Source of the DNA: an uncultured Bacteroidia bacterium
GTDB lineage: Bacteria > Bacteroidota > Bacteroidia > Bacteroidales > F082
NCBI GenBank assembly: GCA_902801465.1
Contig: CADCIH010000001.1
Coordinates: 1 to 64,000 of the forward strand
Direction: 5' to 3'
Length of the DNA: 64,000 nt
The notes below the pieces were generated by a model. That model worked only from the letters and a program-made list of their open reading frames with translations. It was not told the DNA's origin and ran no database searches. Each line of letters begins with the position of its first letter. The first letter of the stretch is position 1. The position numbers and the translations under genes are program-made. Shown in pieces: positions 1-7,791 of the stretch.

Positions 1-909
1 GATGTGGCTGCCGTTGAAGAACTCGTCGAGGGTGATGAAGTTGCCCAGCGACTTGCCCATCTTCTGTCCGCCGATGGTGATCATGTTGTTGTGCATCCAG
101 TAGGTGACAGGCTGTTTGCCGTTGGCAGCCACGCTCTGGGCGATCTCCGACTCGTGGTGGGGGAACATGAGGTCCATGCCACCGCCGTGGATGTCGAAGG
201 TCTCGCCGAGGTATTTGCAGCCCATGGCCGAGCATTCCATGTGCCAGCCCGGGAAGCCGTCGCTCCAAGGCGAAGGCCAGCGCATGATGTGCTTGGGTTC
301 GGCCTTTTTCCACAGGGCGAAGTCGACCGGGTTGTGCTTCTCTTCCTGGCCGCTCAGCTCACGGGTGGTGTTGAGCATCTCCTCGAAGTTGCGTCCCGAG
401 AGGATGCCGTAAGGATGCTCGCGGTTGTATTTCTCGATGTCGAAATACACGCTGCCGTTCTCCACGTATGCGTAGCCGTGGTCGAGGATCTTCTGCACCA
501 TGGCGATCTGTTCGATGATGTGCCCCGAGGCGTGCGGCTCGATCGAAGGACGCAGCACGTTCAGCTTGTCCATGGCGGCATGGTAACGGTTGGTGTAATA
601 CTGTGCCACCTCCATGGGCTCGAGGTTTTCAAGGCGAGCCTTCTTGGCGATCTTGTCCTCGCCTTCGTCGGCGTCATGTTCCAGATGGCCCACGTCGGTG
701 ATGTTGCGCACATAACGCACCTTGTATCCAAGATGTTTCAGATAACGGAACACCAGGTCGAAGGTGATGGCCGGACGGGCGTGACCCAGATGGGCGTCGC
801 CATAGACGGTGGGACCGCAGACGTACATGCCCACATGTGGGGCGTTCAGAGGTTTGAATGGTTGCTTGCAGCGCGAGAGGCTGTTGTAAATATATAAGGC
901 GTTTTCCAT
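1..909 (-). CDS. cysS: cysteinyl-tRNA synthetase, 5' part (runs off the left edge)
   Basis: Charges tRNA-Cys with cysteine in the cytoplasm. The reading frame starts at the ATG complementary to 907-909 and stays open to base 1, giving about 303 residues of a protein that is normally 460-500 long. It begins [13 protein letters not shown] and carries the class I HIGH-type motif HLGHARP, the early zinc-site Cys in YVCGPTVY, the HMECSAMG block and, near the edge, KMGKSLGN, the KMSKS-type loop; the Gly variant is known in this phylum. It is divergent from kbl across 100 bp. Identification is firm; the C-terminal anticodon-binding part is outside the window. Confidence 0.96.
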   Translation of the reverse strand, partial: MENALYIYNSLSRCKQPFKPLNAPHVGMYVCGPTVYGDAHLGHARPAITFDLVFRYLKHLGYKVRYVRNITDVGHLEHDADEGEDKIAKKARLENLEPMEVAQYYTNRYHAAMDKLNVLRPSIEPHASGHIIEQIAMVQKILDHGYAYVENGSVYFDIEKYNREHPYGILSGRNFEEMLNTTRELSGQEEKHNPVDFALWKKAEPKHIMRWPSPWSDGFPGWHMECSAMGCKYLGETFDIHGGGMDLMFPHHESEIAQSVAANGKQPVTYWMHNNMITIGGQKMGKSLGNFITLDEFFNGSHI

Positions 910-938
910 GATTCGAGGTTGCTTTTAAAAAAACCGTG

Positions 939-976
939 CAAAATTAAACAATTTATCATTGCTTTTTGTAATTTTG
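939..976. promoter_or_regulatory. divergent -7 boxes for cysS and kbl
   Basis: TAATTTTG is found on the plus strand at 969-976 (34 bp before kbl) and on the minus strand at 946-939 (30 bp before cysS). Both fit the Bacteroidota -7 consensus TAnnTTTG. No convincing TTTG -33 element stands at the expected distance for either, so the exact promoters are uncertain. Confidence 0.45.
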
Positions 977-1009
977 CGGCCAAAGAAATCTTTTTAAAAC
1001 ATTTATACA

Positions 1010-2197
1010 ATGTACACAGACTTTCAAGAATATTTGAAGAAGGAATTGGCTCAGATCGAAGCCGATGGCCTTTACAAGCGTGAACGTATCATTGAAAGCG
1101 CTCAAGGCGCCGAAATCATGGTTGGTGGTAAGGTTTGCCTCAACTTCTGCGCAAACAACTACCTCGGCCTGGCCGACAATCCGGAGTTGATCCAAGCTGC
1201 CAAGGAAGGCATGGATGCCCGTGGTTATGGTATGGCTTCTGTGCGCTTCATCTGCGGTTGCCAGGACCTTCACAAGAAACTCGAAGCCAAGATCGCTGAG
1301 TTCTTCGGCACTGAGGACACCATCCTCTATGCCGCCTGCTTCGATGCCAACGGCGGTGTCTTCGAGCCCCTGCTCGGCCCCGACGACGCCATCATCTCCG
1401 ATGCACTGAACCACGCCTCCATCATCGACGGTGTGCGCCTCTGCAAAGCCCAGCGCTTCCGCTATGCCAACGCCGACATGGCTGACCTTGAGAAGCAACT
1501 GCAAGACGCTCAAGGCTGCCGCTTCCGCCTCGTCGTCACTGACGGCGTGTTCTCGATGGACGGCAACGTGTGCCCCCTTGACAAGATCTATGAACTTGCC
1601 CAGAAATACAACGCCATGGTCATGGTCGACGAGAGCCACTCCGCAGGTGTGGTCGGCCGTACGGGTCGTGGCGTGACCGAGCACTTCAACCTCCGTGGCA
1701 AGATAGAGATCCTCACCGGTACCCTCGGCAAGGCCTTCGGCGGCGCCATGGGTGGCTTCACCACTGGCCGTAAGGAAATCATCGACATGCTGCGTCAGCG
1801 TAGCCGTCCGTACCTCTTCTCCAACTCGATGGCTCCTGGCCTCGTCGCCGCTGGCATCCGTATGTTCGAGATGATGAGCGAGACCAATACGCTTCAGGAC
1901 AAGCTGCACGCCAACACCGAATACTTCATCAAGAAGATGACCGAGGCTGGCTTCGACTGCAAGCCCTCACAGTCGGCCATCTGCGCCGTGATGCTCTACG
2001 ACGCCCCGCTGTCGCAGAAGTTCGCCGCCAAGCTGCAGGAAGAAGGTATCTTCGTCACTGGATTCTACTATCCTGTGGTGCCGAAGGGACAAGCCCGTAT
2101 CCGTGTCCAGGTGAGCGCCGCCCACGAACGTGAGCACCTCGACAAGTGCATCGCCGCCTTCGTGAAGATTGGTAAGGAACTCGGTGTTTTGAAATAA
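1010..2197 (+). CDS. kbl: glycine C-acetyltransferase (2-amino-3-ketobutyrate CoA ligase)
   Basis: PLP enzyme that cleaves 2-amino-3-ketobutyrate with CoA to glycine and acetyl-CoA, the second step of threonine breakdown. The 395 residues match the family length. Visible marks are NFCANNYLGLADNP near the N-terminus, DALNHASIIDG, VDESHSAGVVGRTGRG with the PLP-ring Asp, and TLGKAFGGAMGG with the Schiff-base lysine at about residue 241. It is followed 106 bp downstream by an SDR-type threonine dehydrogenase, which makes its substrate, so the pair forms a complete threonine-to-glycine route. The intervening gap holds a heptamer-repeat element. Confidence 0.95.
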   Translation: MYTDFQEYLKKELAQIEADGLYKRERIIESAQGAEIMVGGKVCLNFCANNYLGLADNPELIQAAKEGMDARGYGMASVRFICGCQDLHKKLEAKIAEFFGTEDTILYAACFDANGGVFEPLLGPDDAIISDALNHASIIDGVRLCKAQRFRYANADMADLEKQLQDAQGCRFRLVVTDGVFSMDGNVCPLDKIYELAQKYNAMVMVDESHSAGVVGRTGRGVTEHFNLRGKIEILTGTLGKAFGGAMGGFTTGRKEIIDMLRQRSRPYLFSNSMAPGLVAAGIRMFEMMSETNTLQDKLHANTEYFIKKMTEAGFDCKPSQSAICAVMLYDAPLSQKFAAKLQEEGIFVTGFYYPVVPKGQARIRVQVSAAHEREHLDKCIAAFVKIGKELGVLK

Positions 2198-2203
2198 ATG
2201 TGG

Positions 2204-2289
2204 AATTTGGAATGCGGAATGATGAATGTCGCAATGCGACACTGGGCTTTCCCCTAATTCCTAATTCCGCATTCCGCATTCCTAATTAA
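2204..2289. repeat. heptamer-unit inverted repeat, kbl-tdh spacer
   Basis: The left arm has the 7-bp units AATTTGG, AATGCGG, AATGATG. The right arm (from 2256) has AATTCCT, AATTCCG, CATTCCG, CATTCCT. GGAATGCGGAAT at 2209-2220 is perfectly complementary to 2264-2275. The centre differs from the other copies and contains its own small palindrome, TCGCAATGCGA. It could fold as a hairpin in the mRNA between kbl and tdh. Confidence 0.8.
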
Positions 2290-2303
2290 ACTATGATATA
2301 GCA

Positions 2304-3251
2304 ATGAAGAAAATATTGATCGTTGGTTCCGGCGGACAGATCGGAACAGAATTGGTGAAGAAGCTCCGTGCTACCTACGGAAACGAGAATGTGGTGGCCT
2401 CGGATCTTCGCCCTTTGACCGGTGAAATCGTTGAGAACGGTCCTTTTGAGAGAATCGACTCGACACAAATCATGCAGATCGTCGATGTGGTGAAACGCTA
2501 CAACATCGATACCATCTATAACCTCGCAGCTATCCTCTCGGCTACGGCTGAGAAGAACCCCATGCTGGGTTGGAATGTCGGCATCGGCTCTTTGGTGAAC
2601 TGCCTTGAAACGGCCCGTATCTTCAACTGTGCCGTCTTCACGCCTTCATCCATCGGAGCTTTTGGTGCCAGCACCCCACACGACAATACGCCTCAAGATA
2701 CCATCCAGCGCCCGAACACCATCTACGGTGTGACCAAGGTCACGGGAGAGCTGCTGAGCGACTATTATTTCACCCGCTTCGGCGTGGACACTCGCAGCGT
2801 CCGTTTCCCGGGCTTGATCAGCAACCTGACCCTGCCTGGCGGTGGTACCACCGACTACGCTGTGGAGATTTACTACGCTGCCGTGAAGGGCGAGAAGTTC
2901 TATTGCCCCATCAGCAAGGGTACCTATATGGACATGATGTACATGCCCGACGCTCTGGATGCCATGGTCGACATCATGGAGGCTGACCCGAGCAAGCTGG
3001 TGCACCGCAACTCGTTCAACGTGACGGCCATGAGCTTCGACCCGGAGATCATCTACAACGCCATCAAGAAGTATTATCCCAACTTTGAGATGGAGTACAA
3101 ATTCGATCCCATCCGTCAGGCCATCGCTGACAGCTGGCCGAACAAGATGGACGACAGCTGCGCTCGCAAGGAGTGGGGCTGGAACCCGAAGTACGACCTC
3201 GACAAGATGACGGTCGACATGATCGAGACCTTGAAGAAGAAGCTGCTGTAA
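2304..3251 (+). CDS. tdh: L-threonine 3-dehydrogenase, SDR (NAD-epimerase-like) type
   Basis: Oxidises L-threonine to 2-amino-3-ketobutyrate with NAD+, feeding Kbl. The protein has 315 residues. It opens with the Rossmann motif GSGGQIGTEL (about residues 8-17) and has the SDR catalytic pair YGVTK (Tyr141, Lys145). The family is the extended-SDR threonine dehydrogenase of Bacteroidota and eukaryotes, not the zinc alcohol-dehydrogenase type of E. coli. From sequence alone it could be read as a generic epimerase; the kbl neighbour makes TDH the best call. Confidence 0.88.
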   Translation: MKKILIVGSGGQIGTELVKKLRATYGNENVVASDLRPLTGEIVENGPFERIDSTQIMQIVDVVKRYNIDTIYNLAAILSATAEKNPMLGWNVGIGSLVNCLETARIFNCAVFTPSSIGAFGASTPHDNTPQDTIQRPNTIYGVTKVTGELLSDYYFTRFGVDTRSVRFPGLISNLTLPGGGTTDYAVEIYYAAVKGEKFYCPISKGTYMDMMYMPDALDAMVDIMEADPSKLVHRNSFNVTAMSFDPEIIYNAIKKYYPNFEMEYKFDPIRQAIADSWPNKMDDSCARKEWGWNPKYDLDKMTVDMIETLKKKLL

Positions 3252-3276
3252 TCACAAGGCAGTTTGTTTGATATAG

Positions 3277-3310
3277 AATAGCGGGGATGGCTTGTCTCCG
3301 CTATTTTTTA
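3277..3310. terminator. rho-independent terminator, probably bidirectional
   Basis: AATAGCGG at 3277-3284 pairs with CCGCTATT at 3298-3305, followed by a T run. It lies between the convergent tdh and barrel-receptor genes and overlaps the stop codon of the latter. Confidence 0.8.
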
Positions 3311-5410
3311 TAGCATCCTGTAAACCAGCTCCAGACTCACGTACCTGCTATTCGCCTTGTAGGAACTATAAGAGATGTAATAGGGATTAAACGTGTAGTT
3401 GTCCTCCTTGTTCCAGTTGAAGATGTCGTAGGCGTTCAGCAGCACAGAGAGTCGCTTTCCGAGGAAGTCGGCACGGAGACCGCAGTCGATGCCGTAGGCG
3501 GTCTGTTGGGTGGCAAAAAGCGTTTGGGTGGGCGAGTTGTAATAAGCCGTGGCATGAATCTCCAGCTTGTCCCAAAGCTTTGCCCAGGTGCTTAGGCGCA
3601 AGTTGTAAGCCCAAAGGCTGCTGACAATGACGCTGTCCTGAGTCTTGTCGTACAAGGTCTCGATATAGGAGTCAAAAACGTTGGCATCCAAGCGTACGTT
3701 GAAGGTGGCATTGGGCCGATAGGTGAGGTTGAACTCACCGCCTGCTTCATAGTATTTGTTCAGGTTGACTGGTTTGGAGTAAGGCACCACGCGCCCGAAA
3801 AACGCGTCATAGGCCACATCGCTCACCTGGTTGATGGCGTGGATGGAATTGTTGTAATAGCCTTTGATGTTCACTGAGCCAAGGCCTTCCCAATATTTCG
3901 ACCAGGACAGCTCAAAGACATCAATCAAGGTGGGTTTTAACAAGGGGTTGCCGGTGGTGAAGCTCTCTTCCTCATAGTTGATGCGCCGTGTGAAGTAGCG
4001 CATCCAGGGATAATCGGTCTTGCGGGTGTAGCTGAAGCCGAAGTTGTGTTGCGAGTCGGTGCGGTAGGAGAGGTGCAGCGAGGGAAGCAAGTGGCCGAAA
4101 ACCATCAGGGTGTCGTACTCAGGCGTGTCGAAATAGCGTGCCTTGAGAAAGACAGTTTCGTAACTGAGTCCAGGCTTTATGGTCAACTTTTCGAAATGGT
4201 GTTGGACCATGACCACCGCAGATACGTAGTCGCGGCTGAACTTGCGATGTTCGGAACGCATCCAGTCGGTGACGTAGCCATCCGTGCCTAAAGTGTCGTA
4301 TATACCGAGGTTGTTGTCGGGGTTGAAAGTGTTGCTCAGGCTGGCATAAAGCTCTCCGTTGGGGTGGTAGGGATAGGTGTATTCCAACTTGGCCTCGTTG
4401 CCGATATCGACAAAATCGTTGGTCTGCCGGATGTTGCGGTTCAAGAAGGGCTGCTCTTTGAAGGTGCGGATCTCTTTGGCAGTGTTGCCTCCAAAGTCAT
4501 AGTCCGAATTGAGTTGGAATCCTAGTGTATGGCCAGGCTGTTGGAAGCGATGAAGCCAACTCATCCCTGCTGAACCGTATGACATGAGCTGGCGGTTGTC
4601 GTTAAAGATGCTGTATTCGTATTCCCCGATTTCGTGGAGGTACTCTTTTCGATAGGTGTTTGAGAGTGAGGCCGTCTTTTGGAGATTCGGGATGATGTTG
4701 AAATACACCATGAAGTCGTTGCTCTCATCGGGATGGTATTCGCCCTTAAGGAAAACCTCCACGCTGTAGTAACGAGCAGTATCGTCATCGGAGACCCGTT
4801 TGTAGCTGGCGGTGTCCATCACGCCAGCTCTGGAATCCTGATGGTCCACGAAAGCGTAGCTGTAACTGTCGGTGTGCTTTGTGGTGTTGGAGTAGGAGGC
4901 CTTGAGGTTGGCGGTGAAGGAGAATCTATCGTTGTTCCAGATGTAGGATACCCAAGGGGATACCACGGGCTGTGTGTTGGTTTGGATTCCGATGCTGAGA
5001 TGTCGTTCTGAAAAACCATCGTTGTTCGTGACTATGTTGATGACCCCAGTGTCGGTAGCGGTGGTGAAGCGTGCCGAAGGATTGGTCATCACCTCGATGT
5101 GGTCGATGGTCGTTGCGGACACCTGTTGCAGATAATTCTTTTGGCTCTCTTCGTCGAAATGCGAAGGCTTCCCGTTGATGAAGATCTCCACCTGACTCAC
5201 ACCACGCAAGCTGACGTGCCCTTCGGTGTCGACTTTCACACCTGGCACATTTTGTAGTGCGTCCGACACCGTGCCTTTTTGTCCTTGGGGATCACGGCTC
5301 AGGTGATACACCACCGTTTCTCCCTCGTTGACGAAGACGGGGCCTTCTTGGGCAAATACGGCAAGCCCGAGAAGACAAAGCGACAATACAAAGAAAAGGC
5401 GACGGAGCAT
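3308..5410 (-). CDS. TonB-dependent-receptor-type outer-membrane beta-barrel protein
   Basis: Protein of 700 residues with a signal peptide (MLRRLFFVLSLCLLGLAVFA). A plug-like domain follows from about residue 30: VSDALQNVPGVKVDTEGHVSLRG, INGKPS, and then the IEVMTNPSARF segment typical of the outer-membrane beta-barrel family. The remainder is a long series of aromatic-rich strands ending in an outer-membrane-type tail (SLELVYRML). The carboxypeptidase-like N-terminal domain often found in Bacteroidota members is absent. No SusD partner or TonB gene lies next to it, so the substrate is unknown. It is divergent from the yitT-type gene. Confidence 0.85.
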   Translation of the reverse strand: MLRRLFFVLSLCLLGLAVFAQEGPVFVNEGETVVYHLSRDPQGQKGTVSDALQNVPGVKVDTEGHVSLRGVSQVEIFINGKPSHFDEESQKNYLQQVSATTIDHIEVMTNPSARFTTATDTGVINIVTNNDGFSERHLSIGIQTNTQPVVSPWVSYIWNNDRFSFTANLKASYSNTTKHTDSYSYAFVDHQDSRAGVMDTASYKRVSDDDTARYYSVEVFLKGEYHPDESNDFMVYFNIIPNLQKTASLSNTYRKEYLHEIGEYEYSIFNDNRQLMSYGSAGMSWLHRFQQPGHTLGFQLNSDYDFGGNTAKEIRTFKEQPFLNRNIRQTNDFVDIGNEAKLEYTYPYHPNGELYASLSNTFNPDNNLGIYDTLGTDGYVTDWMRSEHRKFSRDYVSAVVMVQHHFEKLTIKPGLSYETVFLKARYFDTPEYDTLMVFGHLLPSLHLSYRTDSQHNFGFSYTRKTDYPWMRYFTRRINYEEESFTTGNPLLKPTLIDVFELSWSKYWEGLGSVNIKGYYNNSIHAINQVSDVAYDAFFGRVVPYSKPVNLNKYYEAGGEFNLTYRPNATFNVRLDANVFDSYIETLYDKTQDSVIVSSLWAYNLRLSTWAKLWDKLEIHATAYYNSPTQTLFATQQTAYGIDCGLRADFLGKRLSVLLNAYDIFNWNKEDNYTFNPYYISYSSYKANSRYVSLELVYRML

Positions 5411-5439
5411 ACTGTAAAAACTTATTTTGGCAAAGATAG

Positions 5440-5477
5440 CAAAATTAAATTTGGAAGCGAAATAATTCGTAATTTTG
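5440..5477. promoter_or_regulatory. divergent promoter region, barrel receptor / YitT gene
   Basis: Plus strand: TAATTTTG at 5470-5477, 21 bp before the YitT start, with TTTG at 5450-5453 (16 bp spacer, a little short). Minus strand: TAATTTTG at 5447-5440, 30 bp before the receptor start. Confidence 0.5.
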
Positions 5478-5497
5478 CCGCTTCAAAACCACTTATT

Positions 5498-6442
5498 ATG
5501 AAAAACGAAAAACTGAAGCAGCAGATTATTGCCTATTTGTACCTGGTGCTGGGCTCTGCCCTTTTCGCCATAGGCGACGTGATGTTTGTGAACCCCTACC
5601 ACATGGCTCCTGGCGGTGTGTATGGTCTAGCCAACGTGTTCAATGCCATGTGGGGATGGAAGATCTCTCTGGCAGGCGTCTGCATGGATATCCCGCTGCT
5701 GATTATCGGTACAATCATATTGGGACCTAGATTTGGCGTGAAGACGGTGATTTCGGTGATCCTGATTCCTGTTTTCACCTTCATCGTCGAGACCTGGTGG
5801 GGCTATGCGCCCCTTATCCATGACGGTCCCTTCTTCGATGCCGCCACCCAGTCGTCGCTTTTCTTCATGGAAGGCGAGGTGCAGCGTTTCTTCATGCCCG
5901 ACTTCTTCCTTAACACTGTGGTATCAGGCTTGATCTACGGCGTGGCCATCGGCGTGATCTTCCGCTCGGGCGCCACCTCTGGAGGTTCCGATATCATCGC
6001 TATGATTGCCCATAAATACACTAAGATCAGTTTGGGTACCTTGGTGTTGATCGTCGATAGCATCATCTCGCTGACCACACTCGTGGCTTTCGAGGACATC
6101 CGACTCCCAATCTATTCCATCATCCTCATCTTCATCGAGAGCAAGATCATCGACCTTGTGGTGGAAGGCGTGAAAAGCTATAAGACGGCATTCGTGGTCA
6201 CCGACAAGGTGGATGAGGTGCGCAACTTCATCATCAAGGACCTCGACCGCAGCGGTACCGTGTTCGCCGGCAGCGGACTCTATCAGGGCGCCGAGCGTAA
6301 GATGATCTATGTGACCTTGAACCGCTCCGATTTGGTGAAGTTGAAAGCCAATTTGAGATTCCTCGACCCGAACGCTTTCGTCAACGTCATTGAGAGCTCC
6401 GAAATCATGGGCAACGGTTTTAAGGCTTTGCCGACAGAATAA
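5498..6442 (+). CDS. YitT family membrane protein (DUF161 + DUF2179)
   Basis: Integral membrane protein of 314 residues and unknown transport role. An N-terminal helix bundle (YLVLGSALFAIGDVMFVNPYHMAPGG, then four or five more hydrophobic segments with the family mark GATSGGSDIIAM) is followed by a soluble C-terminal domain (KTAFVVTDKVDEV to the end) that fits DUF2179. The frame is open further upstream into the receptor gene, but ATG 5498 was chosen because it follows the -7 box and begins the family-like sequence. The stop is directly followed by the ATG of the next gene, so the two are probably cotranscribed. Confidence 0.85.
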   Translation: MKNEKLKQQIIAYLYLVLGSALFAIGDVMFVNPYHMAPGGVYGLANVFNAMWGWKISLAGVCMDIPLLIIGTIILGPRFGVKTVISVILIPVFTFIVETWWGYAPLIHDGPFFDAATQSSLFFMEGEVQRFFMPDFFLNTVVSGLIYGVAIGVIFRSGATSGGSDIIAMIAHKYTKISLGTLVLIVDSIISLTTLVAFEDIRLPIYSIILIFIESKIIDLVVEGVKSYKTAFVVTDKVDEVRNFIIKDLDRSGTVFAGSGLYQGAERKMIYVTLNRSDLVKLKANLRFLDPNAFVNVIESSEIMGNGFKALPTE

Positions 6443-7147
6443 ATGAAAAACCTTATGAAGAAGACTGTTCTTATAGCATTTCTGGCCTTGATTGTCGTGG
6501 CCTGCCAACAGACGGATTGCACCGTGGAGGCGGTACGGCAGAGTGTCGAGAGGATGATGTTAAGCGACTCCGACACCATTTTCACCGCCGAGATGCGTGC
6601 GATTCAGAAAGTGGCGGAGGGTATTCATTACGATGGCTATTATTTCATGGAGTTCGATTGGACTACGGGCGTATTTGATGCTTGCTCGGAGAATGCCGGA
6701 CCGACCATTGTCGAGGTGAGGCCTGTCGATTCCATCCATAGCCAAGTCGATATGCGCTATGTGGATGAAGGCTGCTGTTATGACATCCCCTACGTCTTGC
6801 ACCTGCTTCGCGAAGATGGGCAATGGAGAATTGATGATGTGACCTTTGAGACGGGGAACACCTTAAGAGGCGACTGTGAGGCATTCTGTAAAGAAGTGAA
6901 TGAGTTGTATTGCAGTGAGCCTGCCGAGGAGATCGTGGCTTTTTTGTTGGATGAGGAACCTTGGGAAGAGTCTTATACCGACCCAGCCACCATCTTCTAC
7001 AACAACCCTCAACGTATTCGCGAGTATGCGGAGGAATTGCGAAACTGCCATAAGCTGTTTTCGCTCAACCCTGGTTATACCGAGGAATACGGACAGCAGA
7101 TTGAAGCGATGATCGAGCGCATTGAGAGCCATTGCGACTCACATTAA
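6443..7147 (+). CDS. lipoprotein of unknown function
   Basis: Protein of 234 residues with a lipoprotein signal peptide: a basic start, a hydrophobic core, and a lipobox ending in VVAC at about residue 21. The mature part is acidic, rich in Glu, Cys and Tyr, and includes YVLHLLREDGQWRIDDVTFE, a segment that resembles SnoaL/DUF3828-type exported domains. That resemblance is weak and no function is claimed. It starts immediately after the YitT stop codon and overlaps the convergent purN stop by four bases. Confidence 0.75.
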   Translation: MKNLMKKTVLIAFLALIVVACQQTDCTVEAVRQSVERMMLSDSDTIFTAEMRAIQKVAEGIHYDGYYFMEFDWTTGVFDACSENAGPTIVEVRPVDSIHSQVDMRYVDEGCCYDIPYVLHLLREDGQWRIDDVTFETGNTLRGDCEAFCKEVNELYCSEPAEEIVAFLLDEEPWEESYTDPATIFYNNPQRIREYAEELRNCHKLFSLNPGYTEEYGQQIEAMIERIESHCDSH

Positions 7148-7710
7148 CTCCAGAATAACAACTGTTGAATGGTAACAGGGAAATAAGCCTGTTCCAGCTT
7201 ATGTATCTTTGCCGCCAGTGAGTCGGGGGTTTCGTCCTCGCTAAGAGTGACGTAGGCTTGTAGGATGATTTCCCCGCTGTCGTATACCTCATTCACATAA
7301 TGGATGGTGATGCCTGAAAAGGGCTCCTTGGCGGCTACCACGGCCTCATGCACATGCTCGCCGTAAAAGCCTTTGCCTCCATAGTTGGGCAGCAGAGCAG
7401 GGTGGATGTTCACAATCTTTCTTGGATAAGCCTGAATCAAACTTGCCGGAACCTTCCATAAGAAGCCTGCCAGAACAATAAGGTCGAGGTTCAAGTCGGC
7501 CATCTCCTGGGTGAACTCGGGAGTGTTGAACTCGGTCTTGCCGACCATGCGAACGGGGATGCCCAGGTTCTTGGCCCTTTCGATGGCGTATGCTTGTGGG
7601 TTGTTGCAAACCACGTTGACAATCTCAACATCGGGATTGTTGGCAAAATATTCTGCGATTCTTTGAAGGTTAGTTCCATTTCCGGACACAAAAACCGATA
7701 TCCTTTTCAT
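7144..7710 (-). CDS. purN: phosphoribosylglycinamide formyltransferase
   Basis: Transfers a formyl group from 10-formyl-THF to GAR in de novo purine synthesis. The 188 residues match the family. Visible marks are VSGNGTNLQ (phosphate binding), VLAGFLWKVP, the catalytic block IVNIHPALLP (Asn and His), and YDSGEIILQ with the catalytic Asp. It lies alone among genes of other functions; a heptamer-repeat element stands directly before its start codon. Confidence 0.95.
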   Translation of the reverse strand: MKRISVFVSGNGTNLQRIAEYFANNPDVEIVNVVCNNPQAYAIERAKNLGIPVRMVGKTEFNTPEFTQEMADLNLDLIVLAGFLWKVPASLIQAYPRKIVNIHPALLPNYGGKGFYGEHVHEAVVAAKEPFSGITIHYVNEVYDSGEIILQAYVTLSEDETPDSLAAKIHKLEQAYFPVTIQQLLFWS

Positions 7711-7713
7711 TTG

Positions 7714-7791
7714 AATTTAGAATTGATAATTTAGAATTTAGAGGGTTTTGTCGCCATCTCCCTCTAAATTCTAAATTCTTAATTGTTAATT
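7714..7791. repeat. heptamer-unit inverted repeat upstream of purN
   Basis: Left arm units AATTTAG, AATTGAT, AATTTAG, AATTTAG (7714-7741); right arm units CTAAATT, CTAAATT, CTTAATT, GTTAATT (7764-7791). The centre contains CTCCCT, as in the copy at 26675-26764. The stop codon and last residues of the adjacent secreted-protein gene (stop at 7779-7781) fall inside the right arm. Confidence 0.9.
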